Shown one piece after another: positions 1 through 7,682 of a stretch of DNA of 13,312 nt. Under the pieces are notes generated by a model that had not been told where the DNA came from, searched no databases, and saw nothing but the letters and a program-made list of their open reading frames with translations. Position 1 is the stretch's first letter. The number at the start of each line of letters is the position of its first letter. Position numbers and translations under genes: made by a program. This DNA is from CAYXRK01 sp964467615 (lineage in GTDB: Bacteria; Hydrogenedentota; Hydrogenedentia; Hydrogenedentales; GCA-2746185), in the NCBI GenBank assembly GCA_964467615.1, contig CAYXRK010000135.1:1-13312 (forward strand), read 5' to 3'.

Positions 1-570
1 GAGATTGAAGCGGTCAGAGACTTTTGCAATCTTCCCGAGCGCTACTACTTGTACGCGGGCACGATCGAACCTCGCAAGAACGTTGCGCGAATCGTCCGCG
101 CTTGGGAACGAATCGCAGACGAGTCGGATGCAGGTCTCGTCATTGCGGGGCGCGACGGCTGGAAAACGAGCGACGTTTACGATGCGATTCGCCAATCAAA
201 CCATCAATCGCGAATACATCGGATAGGGTTCGTCGATGACGAGAATCTGCCCGTGCTGCTGAGCGGCGCGCTCGCGTTCGCCTGGCCCAGTCTGTGCGAA
301 GGATTTGGATTGCCGCCGCTCGAGGCGATGGCCTGCGGCGCGCCGGTCATTACTTCAAACGTGTCCAGTCTTCCCGAAGTTGTCGGCGAAGCGGCGCTCA
401 CGCTCGATCCCACGGACATCAATGCGCTGGCCGATGCTATGCTACGCGTCGCTAAGGACGATGCGCTTCGGGACGATCTGCGCCAGGCCGGCCTCGATCG
501 CGCATGCCGATTCACCTGGGACCGCACGGCACAAATGACGCTCGAAAGTTACCGCGCCGCTCTTGGGTAG
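1..570 (+). CDS. Glycosyltransferase family 4 (GT-B), 3' fragment
   Basis: This is the C-terminal 189 residues of a retaining GT-B glycosyltransferase; the frame is open from base 1, so the N-terminal acceptor domain lies outside the window. It begins near the linker into the nucleotide-sugar-binding domain, with the family phrase YLYAGTIEPRKN (residues 17-28). The EX7E signature follows at E100-GFGLPPL-E108, leading into MACGAPVITS and SLPEVVGEAAL, which bind the donor nucleotide-sugar in this family. The protein probably acts at the cytoplasmic face of the inner membrane, adding a sugar to a lipid-linked glycan. The donor and acceptor cannot be read from the sequence. The stop is only 2 bases before the next glycosyltransferase, so it belongs to the same polysaccharide operon. 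Confidence 0.93.
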   Translation, partial: EIEAVRDFCNLPERYYLYAGTIEPRKNVARIVRAWERIADESDAGLVIAGRDGWKTSDVYDAIRQSNHQSRIHRIGFVDDENLPVLLSGALAFAWPSLCEGFGLPPLEAMACGAPVITSNVSSLPEVVGEAALTLDPTDINALADAMLRVAKDDALRDDLRQAGLDRACRFTWDRTAQMTLESYRAALG

Positions 571-572
571 TC

Positions 573-1670
573 GTGAAGATTCTCCACGTTTATAAGGACT
601 TCGATCCCCCCGTGCGCGGCGGCATGGAACGCCATATCGCGCTCATGTGCCGCTTCCAACGCCAGTGGGCCGAGGTCGAGGCGCTGACGTGTAGTCGGTC
701 CCCGCGCACTCGGGTCATTGAGCGCGACGGCACGCGCGTGACGGAAGTCGCCGAATGGGTCCGCATCCAAAGCGCCCCGATTTCCCCTTCGTTCCCTCTA
801 TATATGCGGAGATCGAAATGCGACGTGATGGTTGTTCACGCGCCCAACCCCACCGCCGAACTCGGCTGGCTCCTCGCGCGGCCCCGTGCGCGTCTTGTTG
901 TGCGCTACCACAGCGACATCGTGCGGCAAGCGGCGGCCATGCAAATCTACCGGCCCTTTCAAATGCAATTCCTTGAACGCGCCGATATAATTATTCCGAC
1001 CTCGCAGCAGTATCTCGACACGTCGCCGACGCTCGCGCCGTTTCGCTCGAAATGCCGCGTGGTCCCGCTGGGAATTGTGGCAGACGAATTCGCGCATCCA
1101 CGGGAGGGGCGCGTCGCCGAGTTGCGCGCGCGATATGAGCGCGAGTTCGTTTTCTTTTCGGGCAAACACCGATACTACAAAGGATTGCATTACTTGATTG
1201 ACGCCGCGACCAGCATCAACGCGAACGTGGTTATCAGCGGCGACGGCCCGGAACGCAGGGCGCTCGAGGCCCGCGCTCGCGCACTCGGCGCAAAGGTCGA
1301 ATTCACCGGAGAACTTTCGCAGGAGGAATTGGTGGACCACCTGCACGCGTGCTCGGTCTTCGTATTTCCTTCGGTCGCACGAAGTGAGGCGTTCGGCATC
1401 AGCATCCTCGAGGCGCACGCCTGCGGGAAACCGGTGGTGGCCACCAAGCTGGGCACCGGCGTCGAATTCTCCAACCTTGACGGCGAGACGGGCTTGAATG
1501 TTTCCCCCCGCGATCCCGCCGTGCTGGCCGCCGCGGTCAACCTCCTGTTGGCCGATTCGGAGCTCCGCGGGCGGTTAGGTGAAACGGCGCGACGTCGAGT
1601 GCGAACGAGTTTCGACGCGGAGAGTATCGCCCGCCAAGAACTGTCCCTCTACGAATCGACGCTCGAATGA
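573..1670 (+). CDS. Glycosyltransferase family 4 (GT-B)
   Basis: A complete 365-residue GT-B glycosyltransferase. I chose the GTG at 573 because it begins right after the previous stop and gives the typical N-terminus VKILHVYKDFDPPVRGGMERH, where the GGMERH loop is the family's acceptor-side glycine-rich motif. The reading frame extends further upstream, but only over the preceding gene. The C-terminal half shows FFSGKHRYYKGLHYLIDA (about residue 194), GDGPER (223-228) and the EX7E motif E272-AFGISIL-E280, followed by AHACGKPVVAT. It probably adds a sugar to a lipid-linked intermediate in the cytoplasm; specificity is unknown. The stop codon overlaps the next start as ATGA, indicating translational coupling to the polyprenyl-phosphate sugar transferase. 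Confidence 0.93.
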   Translation: MKILHVYKDFDPPVRGGMERHIALMCRFQRQWAEVEALTCSRSPRTRVIERDGTRVTEVAEWVRIQSAPISPSFPLYMRRSKCDVMVVHAPNPTAELGWLLARPRARLVVRYHSDIVRQAAAMQIYRPFQMQFLERADIIIPTSQQYLDTSPTLAPFRSKCRVVPLGIVADEFAHPREGRVAELRARYEREFVFFSGKHRYYKGLHYLIDAATSINANVVISGDGPERRALEARARALGAKVEFTGELSQEELVDHLHACSVFVFPSVARSEAFGISILEAHACGKPVVATKLGTGVEFSNLDGETGLNVSPRDPAVLAAAVNLLLADSELRGRLGETARRRVRTSFDAESIARQELSLYESTLE

Positions 1671-2827
1671 CGCAGAACTGGTATCTGATTTTCGCGATGC
1701 TGCTGCTCGAGGCGTTTCTCGTCTCCGCAGTCTTGACGGCAGTAGTCCGGCGGGCGGCGTTGAAGTGGGAGATCGTCGACCATCCGGGCGAGCGCAAAAT
1801 CCACGTGACGCCCGTGCCGTTGCTAGGTGGGGTCGCCATTTACCTAACGGTCAACCTCGTCATTCTCGGCGACCTCCTTGGATTGGAGGTCATCCGCGGC
1901 GGCGGCTTCGATTGGATCGAGACAAACGTCCTCTCGTTTCTGGGCGAAGACGCGCAGCAACAACTTGTCGGGATTTCAGCAGGCGCGTTTCTCATATTCG
2001 TGCTCGGCATCGTCGACGATTTGAAGGCGCTCAGCCCAGAGTTGAAGTTGGTCGGGCAAATCGTCGCGGCGTTGGTGCTCGTGCTGTCCGGAATGCGCCT
2101 CGACGTATTCATTTCGTATTGGCTCGAACAGTTTCCCCCGACCTCTGGGATCGAGGGACCGCTCCGCGGCTACATAAACGTCGGCGTTTCCGGCGCGATA
2201 ACGATTTTCTGGGTCGTGATGATGACGAATTCGTTGAACTTCCTCGATAATATGGACGGGCTTTGCGGCGGGGTGAGTGTGATTGCCGCGCTGTCCTTTT
2301 TTCTCATCTGTTTCGCGCGCGATGAATTCTTTCTTTGCGCGATGCTTGTTGTGTTTGCGGGAGCGGTATCGGGATTTCTCTATCACAATTTGAGCCCGGC
2401 AAGGATCTTCATGGGAGACGCGGGCGCGATGTTCTGCGGGTACATCTTGGCGACCGTCGCGTTGCTCGGGACCTACTACACCGGCGAGAGTTCATCGCGA
2501 CTCGCGGTGGCCGCGCCGCTGCTCGCGTTGAGCGTGCCGATATTCGACACGTTGAGCGTCGTGTGGATACGCTGGCGGCGCGGCGAATCGATCATGAAAG
2601 GGGACAAGCGCCATTTTTCCCACCGGCTCGTCGAGTTGGGTATGAAGCCGCGCGAGGCCGTCGAGTTCATTTTCCTCGTCGCCGGCGTGACGGGCTTGGG
2701 CGCGGCATTGCTTCCGCGCGTCGGGCCGGTTGGTACTCTAATAATTCTCGCGCAAGCGGCAGGATTGTTTCTTCTCATCGTATTGCTCATGCGCGCCGCG
2801 CAACGGAAAGATCGGCCGTCCTCATGA
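1667..2827 (+). CDS. WecA/TagO-type undecaprenyl-phosphate sugar-1-phosphate transferase
   Basis: A 386-residue polytopic membrane protein of the MraY/WecA family, which transfers a HexNAc-1-phosphate from a UDP-sugar to undecaprenyl phosphate and so starts a lipid-linked glycan. Visible family motifs in order are HVTPVPLLGG (46-55), GIVDDLK (114-120, with the Asp pair that binds Mg and lipid phosphate), NSLNFLDNMDGLCGG (188-202), the catalytic FMGDAGA (248-254), PIFDTLSVVWIRWRRG (291-306) and the sugar-recognition loop with GDKRHFSHRL (312-321). The DNMDG and HxxHR pattern fits the WecA/RgpG/TagO branch better than MraY, which acts on UDP-MurNAc-pentapeptide. It is coupled on both sides by ATGA overlaps. 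Position in a glycosyltransferase operon supports a role in starting the surface polysaccharide; GlcNAc as donor sugar is inferred, not seen. Confidence 0.93.
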   Translation: MTQNWYLIFAMLLLEAFLVSAVLTAVVRRAALKWEIVDHPGERKIHVTPVPLLGGVAIYLTVNLVILGDLLGLEVIRGGGFDWIETNVLSFLGEDAQQQLVGISAGAFLIFVLGIVDDLKALSPELKLVGQIVAALVLVLSGMRLDVFISYWLEQFPPTSGIEGPLRGYINVGVSGAITIFWVVMMTNSLNFLDNMDGLCGGVSVIAALSFFLICFARDEFFLCAMLVVFAGAVSGFLYHNLSPARIFMGDAGAMFCGYILATVALLGTYYTGESSSRLAVAAPLLALSVPIFDTLSVVWIRWRRGESIMKGDKRHFSHRLVELGMKPREAVEFIFLVAGVTGLGAALLPRVGPVGTLIILAQAAGLFLLIVLLMRAAQRKDRPSS

Positions 2828-5457
2828 GCCACCCCCGCGAGCATCCTGAGCGTCTTGAAATTGTCGGCGCGATAAAGGCCGTCTGGCATGAGCCGTTGGC
2901 GTGGGGCGTAGGACTGCTCGTGTTTTTTCGGCCGTGGCGGGACGGGATTACCTATCCGGCGTTCAACACGTATTTCCTTTGGCTCATCGTGGGGATGGCC
3001 GCGTTGTGGGCCTCGCGGCAACTCTTGCGCGGGACGCCGCTCCGTCACGGGACCCCGATCCTGCTGTTCGGTGGATACTTAGTGGTGGCGGCCCTGACGG
3101 GCCTTGAAACGGTGCAAGTGGATGCGACGTATCGCTCGCTCCTCTTCTGGTCGGGGCACTTCTTCCTGTTTGTGTTGTGCACGAACGCCTTCTCGAATCC
3201 AGCTGCCCGGCGCTTGGTCTTCGCATCGTTTATCGTGAGCGCGTTGTGCGTATCGATTTGGGCGATTCTTCATTTCTATTACATGCTGCCGTTTGTCCGC
3301 GAACAACTCATCGCCGATCCGAATCTACTACTCGCGCACTTCAACACAAATCAATGGACCCCCGAGTTGCGCCATCGCCTCGAGGTCAATCGCGCATACG
3401 CGCCGCTCCTGTTTCCGAACGCGCTCGCGGCGTATCTACTGTTGGCGGTACCTACAAGCCTGGGCCTGCTTTGCCAGGTGATTTCTGAATTGACGCGATT
3501 GCGGGGTGTCTTGAACACGAAGGAAGCCGCCGCCCGGAGGTTGGACAGCGTTCGGCGTTACATCTCCGCCGCCGTGGGTCTTTCGATGTGGTTCGCCGCC
3601 GCCGCCGCCGCCTTTTTCCTATACCCGTTCCTGTTGCTGGTCGTAAGACAAGACGCGAACTGGACGGCGCACCCCGTCTCGGCGGGCTTTTTCCTCGGCG
3701 TTGTCCCGCTAGCCATCGGCGCCGCGTCACTCGTTTTGACGCGGCTACACGGCGCGCGTGTATTCGCGTATGCACTCTCGGCGATTGTTCTGACGCTCAC
3801 CGCCCTCATTGGCGTCGTCGCGCTGCTGCTGACCTATTCGCGCGGTGGCATCGCGGCCCTCATCGGAGCGGTCATCGTCACCACAGTATTGCTGCGTCTT
3901 TCCCGCGTGATGGCCTTGCCGCGCGGCGCCGCGGTATTTGCTTCCGGGTTGCTCGGCGCCATCGTGTTCGTTTTGAGCCAGACCTCAACGGCCCAACAGC
4001 CACAGCCCGGCGCGACACCGCCGCCGGTGTCCATTGCCTCGGCCCAGCCCGTTCCGCCGCCGCAACCTCAACTTCGTGTAGAAGGAATCGATCTCAGCGC
4101 CGAAGACCTTGCGAACCCCGCTTCGCTGAAACTTCGGCTCACGTACTGGAACGTTGCCTGGCGCGCGATTCGCGACAACTTCTGGACGGGCGTGGGCCTC
4201 GGCAACTTCGGAACCGTTTACGCGAACTATCAGTACATCGGCGCGGGGCCAACACAGGCAGTCCACAACGACTATTTGCAATCGTGGGCCGAAACGGGGT
4301 TCTTTGGGTTCCTACTATTCACGGGGTTCTGGGTGTACTTCGTCATCTATGGAGCAAGGGCCGTGCTCCGAGAACCGGATCGCGGCCGCGCTTGGTACTT
4401 CGCGGGTTTGTATTGCGCGGTACTTGCCTTCCTGGCGCATTCGCTGGTCGATTTTAACTTCTTCAATCCGTCGCTCGTATCGTTGGTGTACGTAGCGGCG
4501 GGACTGTTCTACGCGTCCGTGCCCGCCGCCCCCGTGAACGCTACGCAGAAAAGTACGCGCGCGCAACTCGCCGCTCTTCCGATGCTGATCGTCCTGGCGT
4601 TGGTGATGGGCGCGGGATTTCGGCTATTCATCGCCGACTACGCGGTAACGGAAGGCACGCCCGCGATGCGCGTGTACAACATCGGAAATCGAATCGCGAT
4701 TCGCGCGCGCATGCGAGTCGCGCAGGCGCTACTGAAGGGAGACCCAAGCCAGGCGCAAAAATCGATGGCGCTGCCGTTCGAGTCCGTCGTCCAGTTCATC
4801 GGAAGCATGGATGACCTTGCGCGGATCGGCGTCATCCGCGTGCCGATACTCGGCTCGCAGGGGGCGTATCGTCCATTGCAACCCGGCGAACTGCCGCCAC
4901 CGGGGGCGGAACTCGTCGTCGTTGACCCCGCTGCCGCGAAACCAATTGCCGAGAAATGGGCGGAACACGAAATCGAGTTCCTGCGCACGATCGATTCTAT
5001 CTATCCCTACGTTCCCGAAATCTCGACCACGCTTTTCGAATGGTACGACCTGTTGCAGGAACAGACGCAGGACGCGGAAGCCAAGAAGCGATACGTCAAG
5101 GGCGCACTCGAGTGGGCGCAGAAAAGCGTCGATCGGAATCCGCGGCAGGCGTGGTGCCACCAATGGCTCGCCGAGGCCCTGTTGTTGTCCGGCAATGAGC
5201 GCCAGGGGGAGGCGGCAGTGCAAAACTTCCGCCGAGCCATCGCCGAGTACGCCAAGGCACGGGATCTCTATCCGATTTCGCCGTTGACCTGGAACAACCT
5301 GGGGCTCGCGCGGCAGAAAGTCGGCGAAGCTTTCGCGCAGACCGAGGAGCTCAAAGCGGAGGCCCCGGCCCTCATCGAGCAGGGGCGCAAGGACCACGAG
5401 CGCGCGCAGCAGCTCGAGCAGGAGCGCCGTCGGGCCGGTATGGATCCGTTCGGGTGA
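2824..5457 (+). CDS. O-antigen ligase/polymerase (Wzy_C) with C-terminal TPR-like tail
   Basis: An 877-residue membrane protein. I chose the ATG at 2824 because it overlaps the previous stop as ATGA; the open frame upstream of it is only a shadow of that gene. Residues 1-560 hold about a dozen hydrophobic segments and the Wzy_C/WaaL signature: LLTYSRGG (335-342, conserved Arg), then a long external loop ending in GVGLGNFG (456-463) and HNDYLQSWAETGFFG (481-495), whose His is catalytic in O-antigen ligases. The loop carries a Pro/Gln-rich insert (about 386-418). After a last membrane segment (582-605), the C-terminal 270 residues look soluble and periplasmic, with TPR-like helices around 757-836 and a charged helical tail. 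It joins or polymerises the lipid-linked glycan; ligase and polymerase cannot be told apart by sequence alone. Confidence 0.9.
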   Translation: MSHPREHPERLEIVGAIKAVWHEPLAWGVGLLVFFRPWRDGITYPAFNTYFLWLIVGMAALWASRQLLRGTPLRHGTPILLFGGYLVVAALTGLETVQVDATYRSLLFWSGHFFLFVLCTNAFSNPAARRLVFASFIVSALCVSIWAILHFYYMLPFVREQLIADPNLLLAHFNTNQWTPELRHRLEVNRAYAPLLFPNALAAYLLLAVPTSLGLLCQVISELTRLRGVLNTKEAAARRLDSVRRYISAAVGLSMWFAAAAAAFFLYPFLLLVVRQDANWTAHPVSAGFFLGVVPLAIGAASLVLTRLHGARVFAYALSAIVLTLTALIGVVALLLTYSRGGIAALIGAVIVTTVLLRLSRVMALPRGAAVFASGLLGAIVFVLSQTSTAQQPQPGATPPPVSIASAQPVPPPQPQLRVEGIDLSAEDLANPASLKLRLTYWNVAWRAIRDNFWTGVGLGNFGTVYANYQYIGAGPTQAVHNDYLQSWAETGFFGFLLFTGFWVYFVIYGARAVLREPDRGRAWYFAGLYCAVLAFLAHSLVDFNFFNPSLVSLVYVAAGLFYASVPAAPVNATQKSTRAQLAALPMLIVLALVMGAGFRLFIADYAVTEGTPAMRVYNIGNRIAIRARMRVAQALLKGDPSQAQKSMALPFESVVQFIGSMDDLARIGVIRVPILGSQGAYRPLQPGELPPPGAELVVVDPAAAKPIAEKWAEHEIEFLRTIDSIYPYVPEISTTLFEWYDLLQEQTQDAEAKKRYVKGALEWAQKSVDRNPRQAWCHQWLAEALLLSGNERQGEAAVQNFRRAIAEYAKARDLYPISPLTWNNLGLARQKVGEAFAQTEELKAEAPALIEQGRKDHERAQQLEQERRRAGMDPFG

Positions 5458-5494
5458 TTCCGCCCGCGTAGTGCAGGGTTCGGTCTCTATTTGA

Positions 5495-5514
5495 ATCGCG
5501 GCTCGCGATATACT
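5495..5514 (+). promoter_or_regulatory. Candidate -10 box overlapping an inverted repeat, upstream of tsaC
   Basis: A perfect inverted repeat, ATCGCG-GCT-CGCGAT (5495-5509), runs into a -10-like TATACT (5509-5514) lying 44 bases before the tsaC start. No good -35 is visible at 17 bases upstream. The surrounding 101-base gap after the O-antigen ligase gene has no terminator hairpin with a T-tract. A repressor site covering the promoter is possible, but such short palindromes also arise by chance in GC-rich DNA. Confidence 0.35.
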
Positions 5515-5558
5515 CCGCTACCGGGCCGCTAGCAGGCGCGGCGGGAGGGGAGGACCGG

Positions 5559-6170
5559 ATGCGAATTGTTCAACCGGACGACGCCGGTTTCGAGGCGGCT
5601 GTGCGAGCGCTCCGGGCGGGCCAGATCGTAGTCCATCCGACAGATACGGTGTACGGACTCGCTGTCGACCCGCTCAACGTCGCGGCACTTGACCGCTTGG
5701 CGAAAGTTAAGGGCCGCGAAGCGGGGCAAACATTCTTACTCATCGCGACCCATTGGATGCAGATTGTGGATGCGATTGGGGAGGTTTCGGAAGAGATTCA
5801 GGCCCTCAGCGCAAACTTTTGGCCCGGCCCGTTGACCTTGATGCTTACGCCGTCCAATCGCGTACCGAAGCAACTGCTCGGGTCAAGCGGAAAGATCGGA
5901 GTGCGCATCCCGGCGTGCGATGTAGCAAGGGTCCTCTGCAGCCGTTTCGGCCGGGTGTTGGTTTCGACCTCCGCCAACAGGACGGGGCAGGCACCGGCAT
6001 TATGCACCGCAGATGTTAATGTCGACGGCGTCACGCTCGCCATCGAGGGAGGAGCGCTTCGCCTCTCCGCGCCGTCCACTATTTACGATCCCCTCACACG
6101 GCAGATACTGAGAGCGGGTGCGGTCGATGCCGCAGCCATAGAAGCAGCGCTGAGCGACGTGGCTGACTGA
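5559..6170 (+). CDS. tsaC: L-threonylcarbamoyladenylate synthase (TsaC/YwlC/Sua5 family)
   Basis: A 203-residue YrdC-domain enzyme. The family makes L-threonylcarbamoyl-AMP from threonine, bicarbonate and ATP, the first step of t6A modification at position 37 of ANN-decoding tRNAs in the cytoplasm. Motifs include HPTDTVYGLAVDP (26-38), KVKGREAGQTFLLI (49-62, the substrate-binding K/R loop), FWPGPLTLML (88-97), KIGVRIPA (112-119) and VSTSANRTGQ (135-144). The length fits the single-domain TsaC/YwlC type without the extra C-terminal domain of full Sua5. The ATG is preceded by the strong ribosome-binding site GGAGGGGAGGA. It is followed after 29 bases by rpiB, a pairing also seen in the Bacillus ywlC-rpiB region, so the two probably share a transcript. 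Confidence 0.94.
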   Translation: MRIVQPDDAGFEAAVRALRAGQIVVHPTDTVYGLAVDPLNVAALDRLAKVKGREAGQTFLLIATHWMQIVDAIGEVSEEIQALSANFWPGPLTLMLTPSNRVPKQLLGSSGKIGVRIPACDVARVLCSRFGRVLVSTSANRTGQAPALCTADVNVDGVTLAIEGGALRLSAPSTIYDPLTRQILRAGAVDAAAIEAALSDVAD

Positions 6171-6202
6171 GGGCGAAGGCCGCACCTCAGGGAAGGACGA
6201 TG

Positions 6203-6679
6203 ATGCGTATAGCGTTTGGGTGCGATCATGCAGGGTTTGACGAACCGAAGCCGTTCTACAAGCCTGAACTCGTGTCGTTCTTGAGAGACCTCGGACACGA
6301 TGTGATCGATTGCGGGACGGACGGTCCCGGGGCTGTCGACTATCCGGACTTCGCGCAACGCGTTTCGGAAAAACTCTTGGACGGCGTGGCAGACTACGGA
6401 ATTCTTATGTGCGGAACGGGTATCGGCATGGGCATGGCGGCGAACCGCAACCGTGGGATTCGCGCCGCCGTTTGCACAAACATCGAGATGGCGAAGCTGT
6501 CCAAAGAACACAACGACGCGAACGTATTGTGTATTGGGCGGCGACTATTGTCGCTCGACGAATGCAAAACGATTATCGCGGCCTGGCTGGATACAGCGTT
6601 CAGCGGCTCGGAGCGCCACGTGCGCCGCGTCGCGAAAATCGGTCAATCAACGAGGCCTATCAAACAAGTCCGAACATGA
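6203..6679 (+). CDS. rpiB: Ribose-5-phosphate isomerase B
   Basis: A 158-residue RpiB/LacAB-fold enzyme that interconverts ribulose-5-phosphate and ribose-5-phosphate in the pentose phosphate pathway. Recognisable features are FGCDHAGF (5-12), DCGTDGPGAVDYPDFA (36-51), the catalytic-cysteine loop MCGTGIGMGMAANR (69-82, Cys70), RGIRAAVC (84-91), KEHNDANVLCIGRR (101-114) and the phosphate-binding tail HVRRVAKI (139-146). Two in-frame ATGs stand in tandem at 6200 and 6203; the second lies 6 bases from GGAAGG and matches the usual MRIA start, so I prefer it. Compared with E. coli RpiB, a short insertion (DEPKPFYKPE, 13-22) follows the first motif. The assignment as isomerase rather than a sugar-specific relative (LacAB, allose isomerase) rests on the tsaC context and the DCGT/DYPDFA motif. 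Confidence 0.94.
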   Translation: MRIAFGCDHAGFDEPKPFYKPELVSFLRDLGHDVIDCGTDGPGAVDYPDFAQRVSEKLLDGVADYGILMCGTGIGMGMAANRNRGIRAAVCTNIEMAKLSKEHNDANVLCIGRRLLSLDECKTIIAAWLDTAFSGSERHVRRVAKIGQSTRPIKQVRT

Positions 6680-6780
6680 GCAGGGATTCGGCGGACCCAC
6701 ACCGCTTCCTCAATCGACTGCGGATGCCAACCGAGCATCGCGCGCCTTTGAGGTGTTATCTCCAGGGGCGAGATCGAGAC

Positions 6781-7623
6781 TCAATATCCGACAAGCGGTG
6801 GTAACACGTGCAATACGAGGTCGGCGGCGAAATGACAGACCATCGCCATTTCGATGCCACGGCGCCAAAACAGGAACCCGGCGAGCACGCCAAGGATTCC
6901 GTTGAGTACAATCGCCCTCACGATGAGGAGTGGCGTGAGCCCCACTAGTTCCGCAGTGACCGGGAGGTGCCTCAGACCAAAGAGCACCGCCGCGATGATA
7001 TTCGCCGACCAGAAAACGGCGGGTGTTAGCGGCGAACTTCGGGTGGGGAACAGAAAGTCACGAACGTATCTGATGCCAAGCGCCAGAAACGACATAAAAA
7101 ACAGGCGGAGTTGGACTTCCTCGCTTATTCCGCCGGAGAAGCTGGCCAGGAATCCTACCCAGGCCGATGGTTGTTTCGTTTGTACGATCTGTCCGAGGCC
7201 GTTTGGGTCCAGGGGCAAGAAAACCAAGAAGTCGAGCGCGATGAGCAGAAACCCCGAGGCGAGACCCAACGTGAACGCGATGAGCGCGCTCCGGCGCACA
7301 TCGTATGACAACGGATCGCCGCCGAGCCATGCGTCGAGGACTGGCGCGCCCAGTCCAAGTTTCCTGGCGGCCCACAATCCGGAGAACGTCATGAGGCCAA
7401 GCAGTAGCGCCGACTGTCCGATTGACATTGCGATCAAAGCGAAGGCAGGCAGCCCGTTCTGTTTCGCCGCTTCCTGCAATGCCTCCGGGAAAAGGGCATT
7501 CACAAAGGGCAGCACGCATATGACGCCGATCGTTGCGCCAATCCACAAACAGAAGCCGGTTCGAGAGAAGAAGCGTTGCGCCATCGCGAGGCCTTTCATA
7601 TTGATATCGAGATGATGGGGCAT
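6781..7623 (-). CDS. CPBP-family intramembrane metalloprotease (Abi/Rce1-like)
   Basis: A 280-residue polytopic membrane protein with all three motifs of the CPBP (CAAX protease and bacteriocin-processing) family: GGISEEVQLRLFFMSF (164-179, the EExxxR glutamates), FGLRH (215-219, FxxxH) and CHFAAD (263-268, HxxxD). These residues sit in membrane segments and are expected to hold the catalytic metal. Further hydrophobic segments are at about 25-48, 60-85, 112-137 and 229-253. The ATG at 7623 has a modest AAGGGG site 5 bases upstream; Met9 and Met14 are alternative starts. It is last in a minus-strand operon, 44 bases after the GT2-GtrA gene, and converges on rpiB. Its substrate is unknown; the family includes prenyl-protein proteases, bacteriocin-immunity proteins and many uncharacterised members. 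Confidence 0.85.
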   Translation of the reverse strand: MPHHLDINMKGLAMAQRFFSRTGFCLWIGATIGVICVLPFVNALFPEALQEAAKQNGLPAFALIAMSIGQSALLLGLMTFSGLWAARKLGLGAPVLDAWLGGDPLSYDVRRSALIAFTLGLASGFLLIALDFLVFLPLDPNGLGQIVQTKQPSAWVGFLASFSGGISEEVQLRLFFMSFLALGIRYVRDFLFPTRSSPLTPAVFWSANIIAAVLFGLRHLPVTAELVGLTPLLIVRAIVLNGILGVLAGFLFWRRGIEMAMVCHFAADLVLHVLPPLVGY

Positions 7624-7658
7624 TTAACCCCTTGCCCCAGAAAAGGGTACGTTGGAAA

Positions 7659-7682
7659 CGGGCGTTTTCACGCTCGTTTTTT
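7659..7682 (+). terminator. Intrinsic terminator, plus-strand orientation
   Basis: A hairpin with a 7-bp stem (7659-7665 with 7670-7676, one G-U pair, loop TTTC) is followed immediately by TTTTTT (7677-7682). This is the shape of an intrinsic terminator for plus-strand transcripts. In the minus direction the hairpin is followed only by a short TTT, so it is a poor terminator there. It overlaps the last codons of the minus-strand GT2-GtrA gene. The nearest plus-strand gene upstream is rpiB, about 1 kb away. Confidence 0.4.

Noticed and set aside
2335..2823. A long open-frame extension upstream of the O-antigen ligase gene.
   Set aside because: It lies wholly over the WecA-like gene in another frame, is low-complexity Arg-rich, and the true start at 2824 has the ATGA coupling.
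6680..6780. A search for a terminator between the convergent rpiB and CPBP genes.
   Set aside because: No stable hairpin with a T-tract is visible in either direction here; the nearest good plus-strand terminator is at 7659-7682.
6676..6804. A 42-codon open frame starting with an ATGA overlap at the rpiB stop.
   Set aside because: It has no recognisable features, is Arg-rich in the way of random GC-rich frames, and its end runs into the convergent CPBP gene. The overlap is probably chance.
6854..7615. A 253-residue plus-strand open frame opposite the CPBP gene.
   Set aside because: It is a Ser/Arg/Pro-rich antisense shadow of a gene with clear catalytic motifs on the other strand.
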